A DNA stretch of 64,000 nucleotides from Mycobacterium sp. 852002-51057_SCH5723018. Lineage in GTDB: Bacteria > Actinomycetota > Actinomycetes > Mycobacteriales > Mycobacteriaceae. Below, one piece after another: positions 8,378-17,684 of the stretch. The notes beneath the pieces were generated by a model, which was not told the DNA's origin, ran no database searches, and saw only the letters and a program-made list of their open reading frames with translations. The stretch spans positions 62,001-126,000 of the forward strand of contig NZ_LZIR01000059.1 in the NCBI RefSeq assembly GCF_001667035.1, written 5' to 3'. The translations under genes and the position numbers were made by a program. The first letter of the stretch is position 1, and every line of letters starts with the position of its first letter.

Positions 8378-9394
8378 ATGGCTAAGCCGCCGTTGTCGAT
8401 GAAACCGACCGGATGGTTCCAGGTCGCCTGGTCCGACGAGATCGGCGTGGGCGAGGTGCACCGGATGAAGTACTTCGACCAGGAGATGGTCGCCTGGCGC
8501 GCCGAGTCCGGCGAGGTCACGGTGATGAACGCTTATTGCGAGCACCTCGGCGCGCACCTCGGCTACGGCGGCAAGGTTGTCGGCGAGGTGTTGCAATGCC
8601 CGTTCCACGGCTGGCAGTGGAGCCAGCAGGGTCGCAACGTCTGCATCCCCTACCAGGACCGGCCCAACCGCGGCAGGCGCATCCGCACCTACCCGGTGGT
8701 GGAGCGCAACGAGTCGGTCTACATCTGGCACGACGTCGAGCGCCGCGACCCCTACTTCGACGTGCCCGACGTGTTCGCCTCGTTCGAGGACGGCGGCGGC
8801 GCGGCCGCCTACTACCCGCAGCACCGGCTGTATCGCCAAAGCCTGGAGCTGCACCCGCAGTACGTGCTCGAAAACGGGGTCGACTTCGCGCATTTCAAGT
8901 ACGTGCACAACACCCCGATCGTGCCGGTGTTCACCCGCCACGACTTCGGCGAGGCGGTGTCCTTCGTCGACTTCACCATCACGTTCGAGGGCGACGACGG
9001 CCAGCGGATCGAGGACGTCAAGAGCGGCGTGGAGGCCGTCAACGGCGGCCTGGGCATCGCGGTGACCAAGAGCTGGGGCATGGTCGACAACCGCACCATC
9101 TCCGCGGTCACCCCCGTCGACGAATGCACCTCCGACGTCCGGTTCATGGTCTACATCGGCCGCCCGAAGGTCGGTGCGGGCAAGGACCCGGCCCGCGCCG
9201 AGCGCAGGGCGGCCGAATTCGGGCGCGAAGTGATCCGGCAGTTCGAGCAGGACATCGACATCTGGCAGCACCAGCGCTATTCCGACCCGCCCGCGCTGGC
9301 CCCCGACGAGTACGAGGGTTTCACCGCAATCCGCAAGTGGGCCAAGCAGTTTTATCCCGAGGCGCCCGCAGCTCAGGAAGGCTCAATGCAATGA
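8378..9394 (+). CDS. Rieske non-heme iron oxygenase, alpha subunit (KshA-like)
   Basis: 338 residues. The Rieske [2Fe-2S] site is Cys54-x-His56 and Cys74-x2-His77 (YCEHLG and CPFHGW). The mononuclear iron site is seen in VDFAHFKYVH with Asp169, His172 and His177, and a later acidic residue in EQDIDIW. This is the layout of ring-hydroxylating and steroid 9-alpha-hydroxylase oxygenases (KshA). No reductase gene is adjacent; the reductase at 6038 is a candidate. Its stop overlaps the next start (ATGA at 9391), implying translational coupling. The substrate is unknown, with steroids, terpenoids or other hydrophobic rings all possible. Confidence 0.92.
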   Translation: MAKPPLSMKPTGWFQVAWSDEIGVGEVHRMKYFDQEMVAWRAESGEVTVMNAYCEHLGAHLGYGGKVVGEVLQCPFHGWQWSQQGRNVCIPYQDRPNRGRRIRTYPVVERNESVYIWHDVERRDPYFDVPDVFASFEDGGGAAAYYPQHRLYRQSLELHPQYVLENGVDFAHFKYVHNTPIVPVFTRHDFGEAVSFVDFTITFEGDDGQRIEDVKSGVEAVNGGLGIAVTKSWGMVDNRTISAVTPVDECTSDVRFMVYIGRPKVGAGKDPARAERRAAEFGREVIRQFEQDIDIWQHQRYSDPPALAPDEYEGFTAIRKWAKQFYPEAPAAQEGSMQ

Positions 9395-10473
9395 GTACCG
9401 CACCGATCCGCGTCTTCCAGGTGGCCACCGGAAACGTCGGGAAAGAGATGATCAAGCGGATCGCCGCGCGGCCGGACCTCGAACTTGTTGGCCTGCACTG
9501 CTATTCGCCGGAGAAGATCGGCGCGGACGCCGGAGAACTCGCCGGGCTGGCCGCCAACGGGGTAACGGCCACCGGCACCGTCGAGGAGATCATCGCGGCG
9601 CGGCCGGACGTGCTGACGTTTCACGGCGTATTCCCCGACGAAGACCTCTACGTCAAAGTGCTCGAGGCGGGGATCAACATCGTCACCACCGCCGACTGGA
9701 TCACCGGGTGGCATCGCGACAGGAACCACCCGCACCCCTCGGGCAAGCCGGTGACCCAGCTCCTGTCCGAGGCGTGCGACAAGGGCGGCGCGACCTTTTA
9801 TGGCACCGGCATGAACCCCGGGCTGAACCAGATCCTGGGCGTGGTGTGCTCGGCCGACGTCGCCGAGATCGAGAACATCACCACCATCGAGTCCGTCGAC
9901 GTGTCGTGCCACCACTCCAAGGACACCTGGATCGAGGTGGGCTACGGCCAGCCGGTCGACGACCCGGAGATCCCGTCCAAGCTGGAGAAATACACCCGCG
10001 TCTTCGCCGACAGCGTGCTGATGATGGCCGACTGCTTCGACCTGCCACTGGACGAGGTCACGTTCAGCTACGAGCTGGGCGCCTGCACCAAGGACGTCGA
10101 CCTGGGCTGGTACACGCTGCCCAAGGGCTCGCTGGGCGCCAATTACATCAAGTACCAGGGCATGGTGGACGGCGTTCCGCGGGTCGAGACGCACCTGGAA
10201 TGGCAGATGACCCCGCACACCGACCCCAGCTGGAACATCAAGGGCTGCTACATCACCCAGATCAAGGGCGACCCCTGCATCTACAACAAGCACATGATCT
10301 TCCCCAAGCCCGGCGTCGACCTGTCCAACCCCGACAACTTCGCCTCCATCGGCATGACCGTGACCGGCATGCCCGCGCTCAACGCGATCAAGTCGGTGGT
10401 CGCGGCGCCGCCGGGGCTCATCACCAGCGCCGACCTCCCGCTGCGCGGATTTGCGGGGCGGTTCAAGAGGTAG
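9391..10473 (+). CDS. NAD(P)-dependent dehydrogenase, dihydrodipicolinate-reductase-like (DAPDH family)
   Basis: 360 residues. The Rossmann start VFQVATGNVGKEMIKRI carries a GxxGNVG-like dinucleotide loop. The remainder resembles 2,4-diaminopentanoate dehydrogenase-type proteins, which have a dihydrodipicolinate-reductase N-domain. GTGMNPGLNQ near residues 138-147 is typical of this group. It shares ATGA with the Rieske gene, so both proteins are made together, and it probably oxidises or reduces a product of that oxygenase. Amino-acid specificity should not be assumed, because actinobacterial members of this family occur beside lipid genes. It is the last gene of this block. Confidence 0.75.
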   Translation: MSTAPIRVFQVATGNVGKEMIKRIAARPDLELVGLHCYSPEKIGADAGELAGLAANGVTATGTVEEIIAARPDVLTFHGVFPDEDLYVKVLEAGINIVTTADWITGWHRDRNHPHPSGKPVTQLLSEACDKGGATFYGTGMNPGLNQILGVVCSADVAEIENITTIESVDVSCHHSKDTWIEVGYGQPVDDPEIPSKLEKYTRVFADSVLMMADCFDLPLDEVTFSYELGACTKDVDLGWYTLPKGSLGANYIKYQGMVDGVPRVETHLEWQMTPHTDPSWNIKGCYITQIKGDPCIYNKHMIFPKPGVDLSNPDNFASIGMTVTGMPALNAIKSVVAAPPGLITSADLPLRGFAGRFKR

Positions 10474-10706
10474 CGGCTTCAAAGGGCTAAAGGATCATCG
10501 TGATCATCAGGCGGTCCGGTCGTTGGTGCGAATCTGGTTCAGCCGCACGGGATTCGCTGCCCCGACGCCCAGCCCGTGCCACCGGCGGCGGCAGACCGCC
10601 TTGCTGGACGTGCTGCTGCCACTGCAGCAAACGGGCCAATTCCGCATTAGCTCGGGGCGAGCGGACAGTCCAGCGTTTTTCGCGGCAGTACTGCGGGTAA
10701 CCTCCC

Positions 10707-11270
10707 GTGGTGCGCGCGGGATTTGTAAGTGCGGCAGCCGCGGTCGCCGCGGTCATTGCCGCATGCTCGTGTCCCTCCGGTTCGGCCGACCCCGCGTCCG
10801 AGAGTCCGCCGTTCCCGATCAGTCAGATGGGCGTGCCCGTGCATGCGAGGGCGGCCGGCGGCGCGACCGCCGACATCACGGTCAACAGTGCAACATGGTT
10901 ACCGCCGGGATGCGCCTCTCATTTTGCGGCTCCGACGTATGGCTCCGCATGCAACGTGGTGGAACTGACTATCACCGCGACGTCCCACCGGTTCTTCCAG
11001 TTCGACCAGCGCTATATATTCGCCGGATACGGCGGCGGCAATCAGCCATGGACCCATCCGGACGACGCGCCCCGCCCGGCAACGCTTGCGGTCGACTTCC
11101 AGAGGCTCCACAAGATGCCCCCGCTGCAATCGGGCGGTGTTAATGACGGGCAGACCGCACATGGATTCGTCGGCTTCGCTATGCCGACGGGAGGTGACCT
11201 GTACATCACGTTCAACGATCCCGAGCAACCCGCGCCCTACACCGAAGCGGGCTTGATAGTCCACACCTGA
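10707..11270 (+). CDS. Secreted lipoprotein, Ig-like (MPT63/DUF4352-like)
   Basis: 187 residues from GTG 10707; an in-frame GTG at 10710 is equally possible. The N-terminus MVRAGFVSAAAAVAAVIAACS is an export signal ending in IAAC, a weak lipobox with Cys near residue 20, so the mature protein is probably lipid-anchored. The rest is beta-rich, with ADITVNSATW, VVELTITATS and a C-terminal GDLYITFND strand, reminiscent of the secreted immunoglobulin-like antigens. Two further Cys (near 68 and 81) could form a disulfide. Function unknown. The 230 bases before it hold a small palindrome (GATCA-TCG-TGATC near 10494) and nothing else I recognise. Confidence 0.7.
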   Translation: MVRAGFVSAAAAVAAVIAACSCPSGSADPASESPPFPISQMGVPVHARAAGGATADITVNSATWLPPGCASHFAAPTYGSACNVVELTITATSHRFFQFDQRYIFAGYGGGNQPWTHPDDAPRPATLAVDFQRLHKMPPLQSGGVNDGQTAHGFVGFAMPTGGDLYITFNDPEQPAPYTEAGLIVHT

Positions 11271-11309
11271 TCGGCGCGAGAATCCCACGTTCGAGTTGTC
11301 ATGGAATAG

Positions 11310-12540
<1,231 letters not shown>

Positions 12541-12544
<4 letters not shown>

Positions 12545-12801
12545 GCAAGACGCTGCTCGTAATCCACCACACCCCCTCGCCGAGCACCCGCGAACCGCTC
12601 GGGGCGGTGCTCGCCGGGGCGAACGCCCCCGAGATCGACGGCGTCGAGGTGGTTTCGAGGCCCGCGCAGGCCGCGACCCTGCCGGACATGCTCGACGCCG
12701 ACGGCTACCTGTTCGGCACCACCGCCAACTTCGGCTACATGTCCGGGGCCCTCAAGCGTTATTTAGGCGAATACCCCTCTATTAGCCGACGGGCGAGCTA
12801 G
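12541..12801 (+). pseudogene. Flavodoxin-like (FMN reductase) paralog, 5' fragment
   Basis: Residues 1-72 (MSKTLLVIHHTPSPST...YMSGALK) align with the N-terminal half of the intact gene at 12801. They include the FMN phosphate loop HHTPSPST and the flavin-contacting TTANFGYMSG. After about 12756 the frame runs into unrelated sequence (RYLGEYPSISRRAS) and stops at 12799. The matching C-terminal half begins at 14177. Joining 12756 to 14177 restores one frame of 150 codons, the same length as the intact paralog. The start overlaps the previous gene (ATGA). It could still be translated as an 86-residue peptide, but it lacks half the fold. Confidence 0.85.
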
Positions 12802-13253
12802 TGGCCCGTTTGTTGATCGTCCACCACACTCCAAGCCCGCACTGCCAGGAGATGTTCGAGGCGGTCGTGGCCGGGGCGACCGACCCTGAGATCGAGGGAG
12901 TCGAGGTTGTTCGCCGACCGGCGCTAACCGTCTCGCCGGTCGAGATGCTGGAGGCCGACGGCTACGTGCTGGGCACCCCGGCCAACCTCGGGTATGTCAG
13001 CGGGGCCATGAAGCACGCCTTCGACCAGTCGTATTACCAGCTACTCGACTCGACGCGAGGGAGGCCGTTCGGGCTGTGGCTGCACGGCAACGAGGGCACC
13101 GAGGGAGCCGAACGCGCGGTGGACGGCATCACCGCCGGGCTCGGCTGGGTGAGGGCTGCGGAGACGGTCGTGGTGATGGGCAAGCCGACCAAGGCCGACG
13201 TCGAGGCGTGCTGGAATCTCGGCGCGACGGTCGCTGCTCAATTGATGGAGTGA
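12801..13253 (+). CDS. Flavodoxin-like NAD(P)H-dependent FMN reductase (Rv2771c-like)
   Basis: 150 residues, GTG start overlapping the stop of the upstream fragment (TAGTG). The flavodoxin fold is seen in LLIVHHTPSPH (phosphate loop, about 4-14), EADGYVLGTPANLGYVSGAMK (about 51-71) and FGLWLHGNEGTEGAERA (about 92-108). Such proteins bind FMN and use NAD(P)H to reduce flavins or quinones. It is the likely ortholog of M. tuberculosis Rv2771c, which follows dapB and Rv2772c there too. Curiously it lies inside the segment that breaks its own paralog. The next plus-strand coding sequence is the 3' half of that paralog. Confidence 0.87.
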   Translation: MARLLIVHHTPSPHCQEMFEAVVAGATDPEIEGVEVVRRPALTVSPVEMLEADGYVLGTPANLGYVSGAMKHAFDQSYYQLLDSTRGRPFGLWLHGNEGTEGAERAVDGITAGLGWVRAAETVVVMGKPTKADVEACWNLGATVAAQLME

Positions 13254-13319
13254 CGTGTATAGGTCGTGCGGATGGTCTGGGCGCCTGGGCCGTGCCCGTC
13301 GGCGAGATCTGGCCGACGG

Positions 13320-13964
13320 CTAGTTGGCTCGGCGCACGTTCTGGGCGACCACTGTGGAACCGTCCCAACGCAGGTCGGCCATCATCTTCAGGCTCGGACA
13401 ACAATCTGGATCCTGCGGACCGCCGGCCATCCACGTCACATGTGCGACACCGTCCGAGATGGACAGATCGGTCACGATTGCAACGCTATGGGTAAGGTCG
13501 CCGAGGTCGATTCCACCCAGCCGCCTGGGCCCGGCGGTTGAGAGCTGCGGGCCCGCCGTATAGAGCTGCACGGTCTCCGGCCACCCAACCCCACCGGCAT
13601 TGCAGTGGATGACCATGGCGGCGTCGCCCCCGCCCCCCGTCAGGTCGCCAAACGCCACCTTGTAGGCGCCGGTGTTGTAGTTCAACGCGATCCCGACGTT
13701 TCCGGGATGCCCCTCTTGTGGCGGCAATTGCCCGTTTCTCAGTTGGCCTGGATCGTGCTCGCACAGCGCCGGCACGGGCGCGCGCTGCAAGTACTCGAAC
13801 GTGACCGTGCCCCTGCCGGGCGTGGGCACGGTGGTCGCCGGACTGGTTTTGGACATCCCTGTTGTGTGCGCACAGGCGGTCACTGCGACGGCCAAAAGCA
13901 GGCCAATCAGCTTGGCGGCCCGGGACTGAAGCAGCACCCGCCGGTGCGAAGCCGCGGCGCACAT
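13320..13964 (-). CDS. Putative lipoprotein of unknown function
   Basis: 214 residues from the ATG at 13964, chosen because GAGGTGA lies about 7 bases upstream on the minus strand; a longer reading to 14081 has no such site. The N-terminus MCAAASHRRVLLQSRAAKLIGLLLAVAVTAC is a lipoprotein signal with lipobox VTAC (Cys31). The mature part has strands such as GTVTFEYLQ and VAIVTDLSISDGVAHVTWMAGG and a Cys pair DPDCCPS near the C-terminus. I do not recognise the family. It lies antisense inside the segment that splits the flavodoxin-like gene and points toward the intact paralog, 66 bases away. Confidence 0.75.
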   Translation of the reverse strand: MCAAASHRRVLLQSRAAKLIGLLLAVAVTACAHTTGMSKTSPATTVPTPGRGTVTFEYLQRAPVPALCEHDPGQLRNGQLPPQEGHPGNVGIALNYNTGAYKVAFGDLTGGGGDAAMVIHCNAGGVGWPETVQLYTAGPQLSTAGPRRLGGIDLGDLTHSVAIVTDLSISDGVAHVTWMAGGPQDPDCCPSLKMMADLRWDGSTVVAQNVRRAN

Positions 13965-14176
13965 ATCGGGTTCACCTCGGTTGAGATGATCATTAGTCGC
14001 GTCCATCGGTGTCACCGCCTGATCGTCTTCATTTGCGTGTTCCTTCGCACTTCGGCTCGTGTCGGCTGTGGTGGCCGTCACGAAAGGTTACGGCGCACGC
14101 CTTGCCGGATTCTTGCCTGATTCTTGCCAGCACTCACCGCCACATCGCCAAGCAGTCGCTGGCGATAAGGCACCGT

Positions 14177-14413
14177 CATTTCTTCGACACCGTGTACTAC
14201 CCGAGCCCGGACCAGGTTTCCGGCCGGCCCTACGGCCTGTGGGCGCACGGCAACAACGACACCGTCGGCGCCGCGTCGGCCATGGGCAAGCTGGCGACCG
14301 GGCTGACGCTGAGCCAGGCCGCCGTGTCGGAGGTCCTCGGTGCCGTCGATGCCGCGGTTCGCGAGCGGGCCTACGAGCTGGGCGGCACGCTCGCCGCGCC
14401 GCTCATGGAGTGA
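14177..14413 (+). pseudogene. Flavodoxin-like paralog, 3' fragment
   Basis: 78 codons (HFFDTVYYPSPDQVSGRPYG ... TLAAPLME) align with residues 72-150 of the intact gene at 12801, including GRPYGLWAHGNNDTVGAA and the closing ELGGTLAAPLME. It has no start codon of its own at the break, though the frame is open upstream to about 14009. Together with 12541-12756 it is one former gene. Its last 43 bases overlap the end of the convergent hydrolase gene. Confidence 0.85.
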
Positions 14414-15192
14414 GCCTCCGGGGCGTCGAATTCCAGTACGGCCCTGACGAATTGGTGTGGGTCGTAGTCGATCGCCTGGTGTCCCTGGCCCTGCAGCGCG
14501 ACGATCGTGGCGCCCGGGATCTGCGCGGCGACGGCGGCCGTGGCCGTGCGCAAGTACGCAGGGCTCTCGGTGCCGACCAACATCCGCACCGGCACGGTGA
14601 TCTTGGCGAGCCGCTCGGTCGCGCGGTATGCGCACACCTCGGCGAGCTCGCGGGCGGCGGTGTGTCCGATCGACCCGGCCAGGACCGAAAACTCGCGTTC
14701 CGCAAGGTCTTTGACGGCGGGCTCGGGCAGGTGCAGGGTTTCGCGATAGAACGTCTCCAGAACTTCGCGCGGGTCGGACGCCGCGTTGAGCCGCGCCCAG
14801 CCGTCCGCCGACACCGGGTCGAGGCCCCGCGACGGCATCGGCGGCTCATAGAGCACGATCCGGCGGAATGCGGGAGTGATGAGCGCCGCTTCCAACACCG
14901 CCAAAGCCCCGTAGGAATGACCGACCACGTAGACATCGCCCCCGACGGCTTCGGCGACGGCCGCGACGTCCTCGGCTTCGCGGCGCAGGCCGTACGGGCC
15001 GGCCTCGGCCGTGCTGAGTCCCCGGCCGCGGCGGTCCATGGCGTGGACGGTGTAGCGCTGCGCCAGCGGCTCCCGGACCGACGACCACCGGGCGTGGGTG
15101 CCGGTGCTGCCGTGCACCAGCAGCAGGGCCGGCCCGCTGCCGGCGGTTTCATAGCCGATCACGGTCCCGTCGGCGGAAACTGCGGTGCTCAT
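14371..15192 (-). CDS. Alpha/beta-fold hydrolase
   Basis: 273 residues. The motif LLLVHGSTGTHARW near 22-35 is the oxyanion hole, VVGHSYGA near 90-97 holds the nucleophilic Ser (GHSYG), and GQGHQAIDYDP near 244-254 holds the catalytic His. An Asp in MDRRGRG-type context and another near LVGTESP complete the fold. Substrate unknown; esterase or lactonase activity is typical. Its stop lies within the 3' flavodoxin fragment (43-base convergent overlap). The thioesterase gene is 79 bases upstream on the same strand, so the pair may be co-transcribed. Confidence 0.88.
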   Translation of the reverse strand: MSTAVSADGTVIGYETAGSGPALLLVHGSTGTHARWSSVREPLAQRYTVHAMDRRGRGLSTAEAGPYGLRREAEDVAAVAEAVGGDVYVVGHSYGALAVLEAALITPAFRRIVLYEPPMPSRGLDPVSADGWARLNAASDPREVLETFYRETLHLPEPAVKDLAEREFSVLAGSIGHTAARELAEVCAYRATERLAKITVPVRMLVGTESPAYLRTATAAVAAQIPGATIVALQGQGHQAIDYDPHQFVRAVLEFDAPEAHSMSGAASVPPSS

Positions 15193-15271
15193 GCTTCATG
15201 CAACTTCGCCGCGGCTTGTCCCGAGCCGTCGGAACGTGCCATGTTTCCCACGGAAACCGCCCCAATCCTGA

Positions 15272-16081
15272 CTACCCGTACGAAGGCTGGAACGCATAGG
15301 CGGGCTGGGCCAGCGCCAGCGCCGTGCTGGAGCCGATCGGCCCGTGCCGGTCGAACAGGGTCGCGGTGCCCGTGGCCACACCCGCCGTGCCGTAATGGCT
15401 TTGGGCCGCCAGCCCGAGGAATTCCCCGTCCGGCAGCCGGCTGGCGGTGACGGTGTAGTCGGCGTTGATGTAGCGCAATCCGCCCGTGCCCCAATGGGTG
15501 AGCGAACTCGTGACATCGCCGACGAATGCCAGGCGCACAAATGGTGTGAGCGGATGCCCGTGCACCAGCGGGCGGAAAAGCCGCGTCCAGGCGAACTTCT
15601 GGGAATGGTCCTGCTCCCACTCGCCCGCCGCGATGCCGGGGCTGCCCTTCATGCTTGCCCCGTACCCCCAGATGAGAAAGGCCATGTCCGCGGGGAAGCC
15701 GCTGGAGTCGGTCGGCAGCGGCGGCATCTCGACCGGACCGGACCACACCTGCCCGTCGGGATGCTCACCGCGCCGCAGGAACAGGGCGCTGGCCCGTGCG
15801 ACGGTCGTTCCGTTCTGCACCAGCGCGCCGTCCACCAGCTTGATGCGCCGGCCTTCGCGCTGCACCGATGTCCGAATCTGAATCGGCTCGAGCAGCACCG
15901 GGCGCAACAGGTCGACCGTGAGGCGTGCCGGCTGAAGGTCGGCGTCGATGCCGGATCGCTCGATCCCGAAAGCCAACAGGCCGCCGACATTCTGACCGCC
16001 CATGGCCGCGCCCCACGGCCCCCGGGTCATCGCGCCCGGCAGATAGGAGTCGCCGTCGACAGTGAACAACGCCTCGGGCAT
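15272..16081 (-). CDS. Acyl-CoA thioesterase-like (double hotdog, TesB/PF13622 type)
   Basis: 269 residues from the ATG at 16081 (MPEALFTVDGDSYLPGAMTR). The N-terminal FTVDGDSYLPG...GPWG and GGQNVGGLLAFGIE match the first hotdog domain of TesB-like thioesterases; the second domain covers about 145-269. GAGG-type spacing supports this start, as GAGG lies about 12 bases upstream. In-frame ATGs at 16144 and 16186 would lengthen it, but 16144 would share its start codon with the divergent ligase gene. It probably hydrolyses acyl-CoA esters, a sensible partner for the CoA ligase and carboxylase next door. The usual HGG after GPW is changed to MGGQ here, so activity is less certain. Confidence 0.78.
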   Translation of the reverse strand: MPEALFTVDGDSYLPGAMTRGPWGAAMGGQNVGGLLAFGIERSGIDADLQPARLTVDLLRPVLLEPIQIRTSVQREGRRIKLVDGALVQNGTTVARASALFLRRGEHPDGQVWSGPVEMPPLPTDSSGFPADMAFLIWGYGASMKGSPGIAAGEWEQDHSQKFAWTRLFRPLVHGHPLTPFVRLAFVGDVTSSLTHWGTGGLRYINADYTVTASRLPDGEFLGLAAQSHYGTAGVATGTATLFDRHGPIGSSTALALAQPAYAFQPSYG

Positions 16082-16142
16082 GATGGCGGAATCCTCGATC
16101 GTCACCGCTTCACGATAGGGCAGGAGGATAGTAGGACCGGTC

Positions 16143-17684
16143 ATGCCTTCGCTGATCGAAATTCCCCGCGGCCACAACCCATTCACGGCAGATCCGACAG
16201 TGGGCGTCTCCCGCGATGCCGATGGAACACCGCGCTACGACGGGTTGCCCGCCACGCTGCTGGACATGCTCGCCGACCAGGTCGCCGCGCGTCCCGACAG
16301 CGAGGCCCTGGTCGAGCTCGGCGCCGGCCGACTGACCTACCGGCAGCTGTGGGACCGCGCGGCACGGGTGGCTGGCGGGCTGCGCGCGGCCGGCGTGCGG
16401 CCCGGTGACCGCGTCGCCGTGCGCTACCCGGCGGGCGTCGATTGGGTGCTGGCGTTCTGGGGCACGGTGATGGCCGGTGGCATTGTGGTGGCGGTCAATA
16501 CGCGCTCGGCGCAGCCGGAGGTCGAGTTCGTGCTGTCGGACTCCGGCGCCCGGGTGGACCTGGCCCCGGGCGTGGTGCTGCCCGAGGGCGACCCGAACGT
16601 CACCGAAAGGCACGGTCCCGCAGACGTGGCCGCGCTGTTCTACACCTCGGGCACCACCGGGCATCCCAAGGGCGTGCCGACCACCCACGAAGCGTTCCTG
16701 ACCAACACCGAAAACGCGATCCGCTGCCTCGAACAGCCAAGGGACCTCGGCGAAGCGATGCGGACGCTCATCTCGGTGCCGCTCTTCCACGTGACCGGTT
16801 GCAACACACAGCTTTTGGTCGCGGCCCGCCTCGGCGGAGCATCGGTGATCATGCCCGCGCTCGATCTCGAGGCGCTGATCGCCGCGCTGGCCGCCGAACG
16901 CATCTCGGTGATGGTCACCGTTCCGGCGATCTACTCGCTGATGTTGCGGCACAGGGCCTTTGCCGATGCGGATGTGTCCGGCGTCCGGTGGGTGGGCTAC
17001 GGCGGTGCGCCGATCGCCCCGACGTTGGTGCGGTCGGTGAAGGAGGCGTTTCCGCAAGCCACGGTGTTCAACGGCTACGGCATGACCGAGAGTGCGTCGT
17101 TGCTGACCGTGTTGCCCGACCGCGAGGCCGTCCAGCACGCCGACTCCGTCGGCTACGCGGTGCCGTCGGTGGACCTCGGAGTGATCCCGCTCGGTGGCGA
17201 TCCCGCCGAGGGGGAGCTGGTCGCTCGAGGTGCCAACCTGACCGCCAGCTACTGGAATCGGCCGGAAGCCAGCTCGGCCACCTTCGCGGGCGGATGGCTG
17301 CACACCGGTGACGTGGTGAGGGTCGACGACGCGGGCCGGGTGTACATCGTCGATCGACTCAAGGACATCATCAACCGCGGTGGCGAGAACGTCTCCAGCG
17401 TCGAGGTCGAGGCCGCGCTGCTGGGGGCGCCGGGCGTCGAGGACGCCTGCGTGCTGGGGGTGCCCGACGACGTGCTGGGAGAAAAGGTCGGCGCCGTGCT
17501 CTTCGGCGGCCGGGAACGCGTCGACGTGCCCGCAGTGCTCGGACACTGCCGCGGGCAACTGGCCGACTTCAAGGTTCCGCAATACGTCACCGTGATGGAC
17601 GAAGCGTTGCCGCGCAACGCCGGCGGCAAGCTCCTCAAGGCCAGACTCCGCCAGCAGGTGCAGTGGGGCGACCCGCTGCGATGA
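16143..17684 (+). CDS. Acyl-CoA synthetase (class I adenylate-forming enzyme)
   Basis: 513 residues. The ATP-binding loop YTSGTTGHPKG is at about 167-177, YGMTES at about 312-317, the hinge HTGDVVRVDDAGRVYIVDRLKD at about 382-403 (with NRGGENVSS after it), and the C-terminal catalytic Lys in PRNAGGKLLK near 494-503. It activates a carboxylic acid to acyl-AMP and then acyl-CoA. It shares ATGA with the following acyl-CoA carboxylase (17681), so its product may be that enzyme's substrate. In mycobacterial practice this would be called FadD-like; I do not recognise a specific member. Confidence 0.92.
   Translation: MPSLIEIPRGHNPFTADPTVGVSRDADGTPRYDGLPATLLDMLADQVAARPDSEALVELGAGRLTYRQLWDRAARVAGGLRAAGVRPGDRVAVRYPAGVDWVLAFWGTVMAGGIVVAVNTRSAQPEVEFVLSDSGARVDLAPGVVLPEGDPNVTERHGPADVAALFYTSGTTGHPKGVPTTHEAFLTNTENAIRCLEQPRDLGEAMRTLISVPLFHVTGCNTQLLVAARLGGASVIMPALDLEALIAALAAERISVMVTVPAIYSLMLRHRAFADADVSGVRWVGYGGAPIAPTLVRSVKEAFPQATVFNGYGMTESASLLTVLPDREAVQHADSVGYAVPSVDLGVIPLGGDPAEGELVARGANLTASYWNRPEASSATFAGGWLHTGDVVRVDDAGRVYIVDRLKDIINRGGENVSSVEVEAALLGAPGVEDACVLGVPDDVLGEKVGAVLFGGRERVDVPAVLGHCRGQLADFKVPQYVTVMDEALPRNAGGKLLKARLRQQVQWGDPLR

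Larger units (their letters stand above)
12757..14176. other. About 1.42 kb insertion splitting the flavodoxin-like gene
   Basis: The segment carries an intact flavodoxin-like gene (12801-13253, plus) and a lipoprotein gene (13320-13964, minus). CGT occurs at both edges (12757-12759 and 14174-14176), so the exact ends are uncertain by a few bases. I see no transposase, no long terminal inverted repeats and no clear target duplication. Near the right end TCGCCA...TGGCGA (14145-14165) is a short inverted repeat. Confidence 0.65.

Noticed and set aside
10494..10506. GATCA-TCG-TGATC palindrome as terminator or operator
   Set aside because: Only 5-base arms, no U-tract and no adjacent gene that explains it.
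14145..14165. Inverted repeat TCGCCA/TGGCGA as a transposon end
   Set aside because: Too short, present at one end only, and no transposase; recorded only as a note on the insertion.
14059..15450. Plus-strand frame of 463 codons opposite the hydrolase at 14371
   Set aside because: Antisense shadow; the minus strand has the full hydrolase triad.
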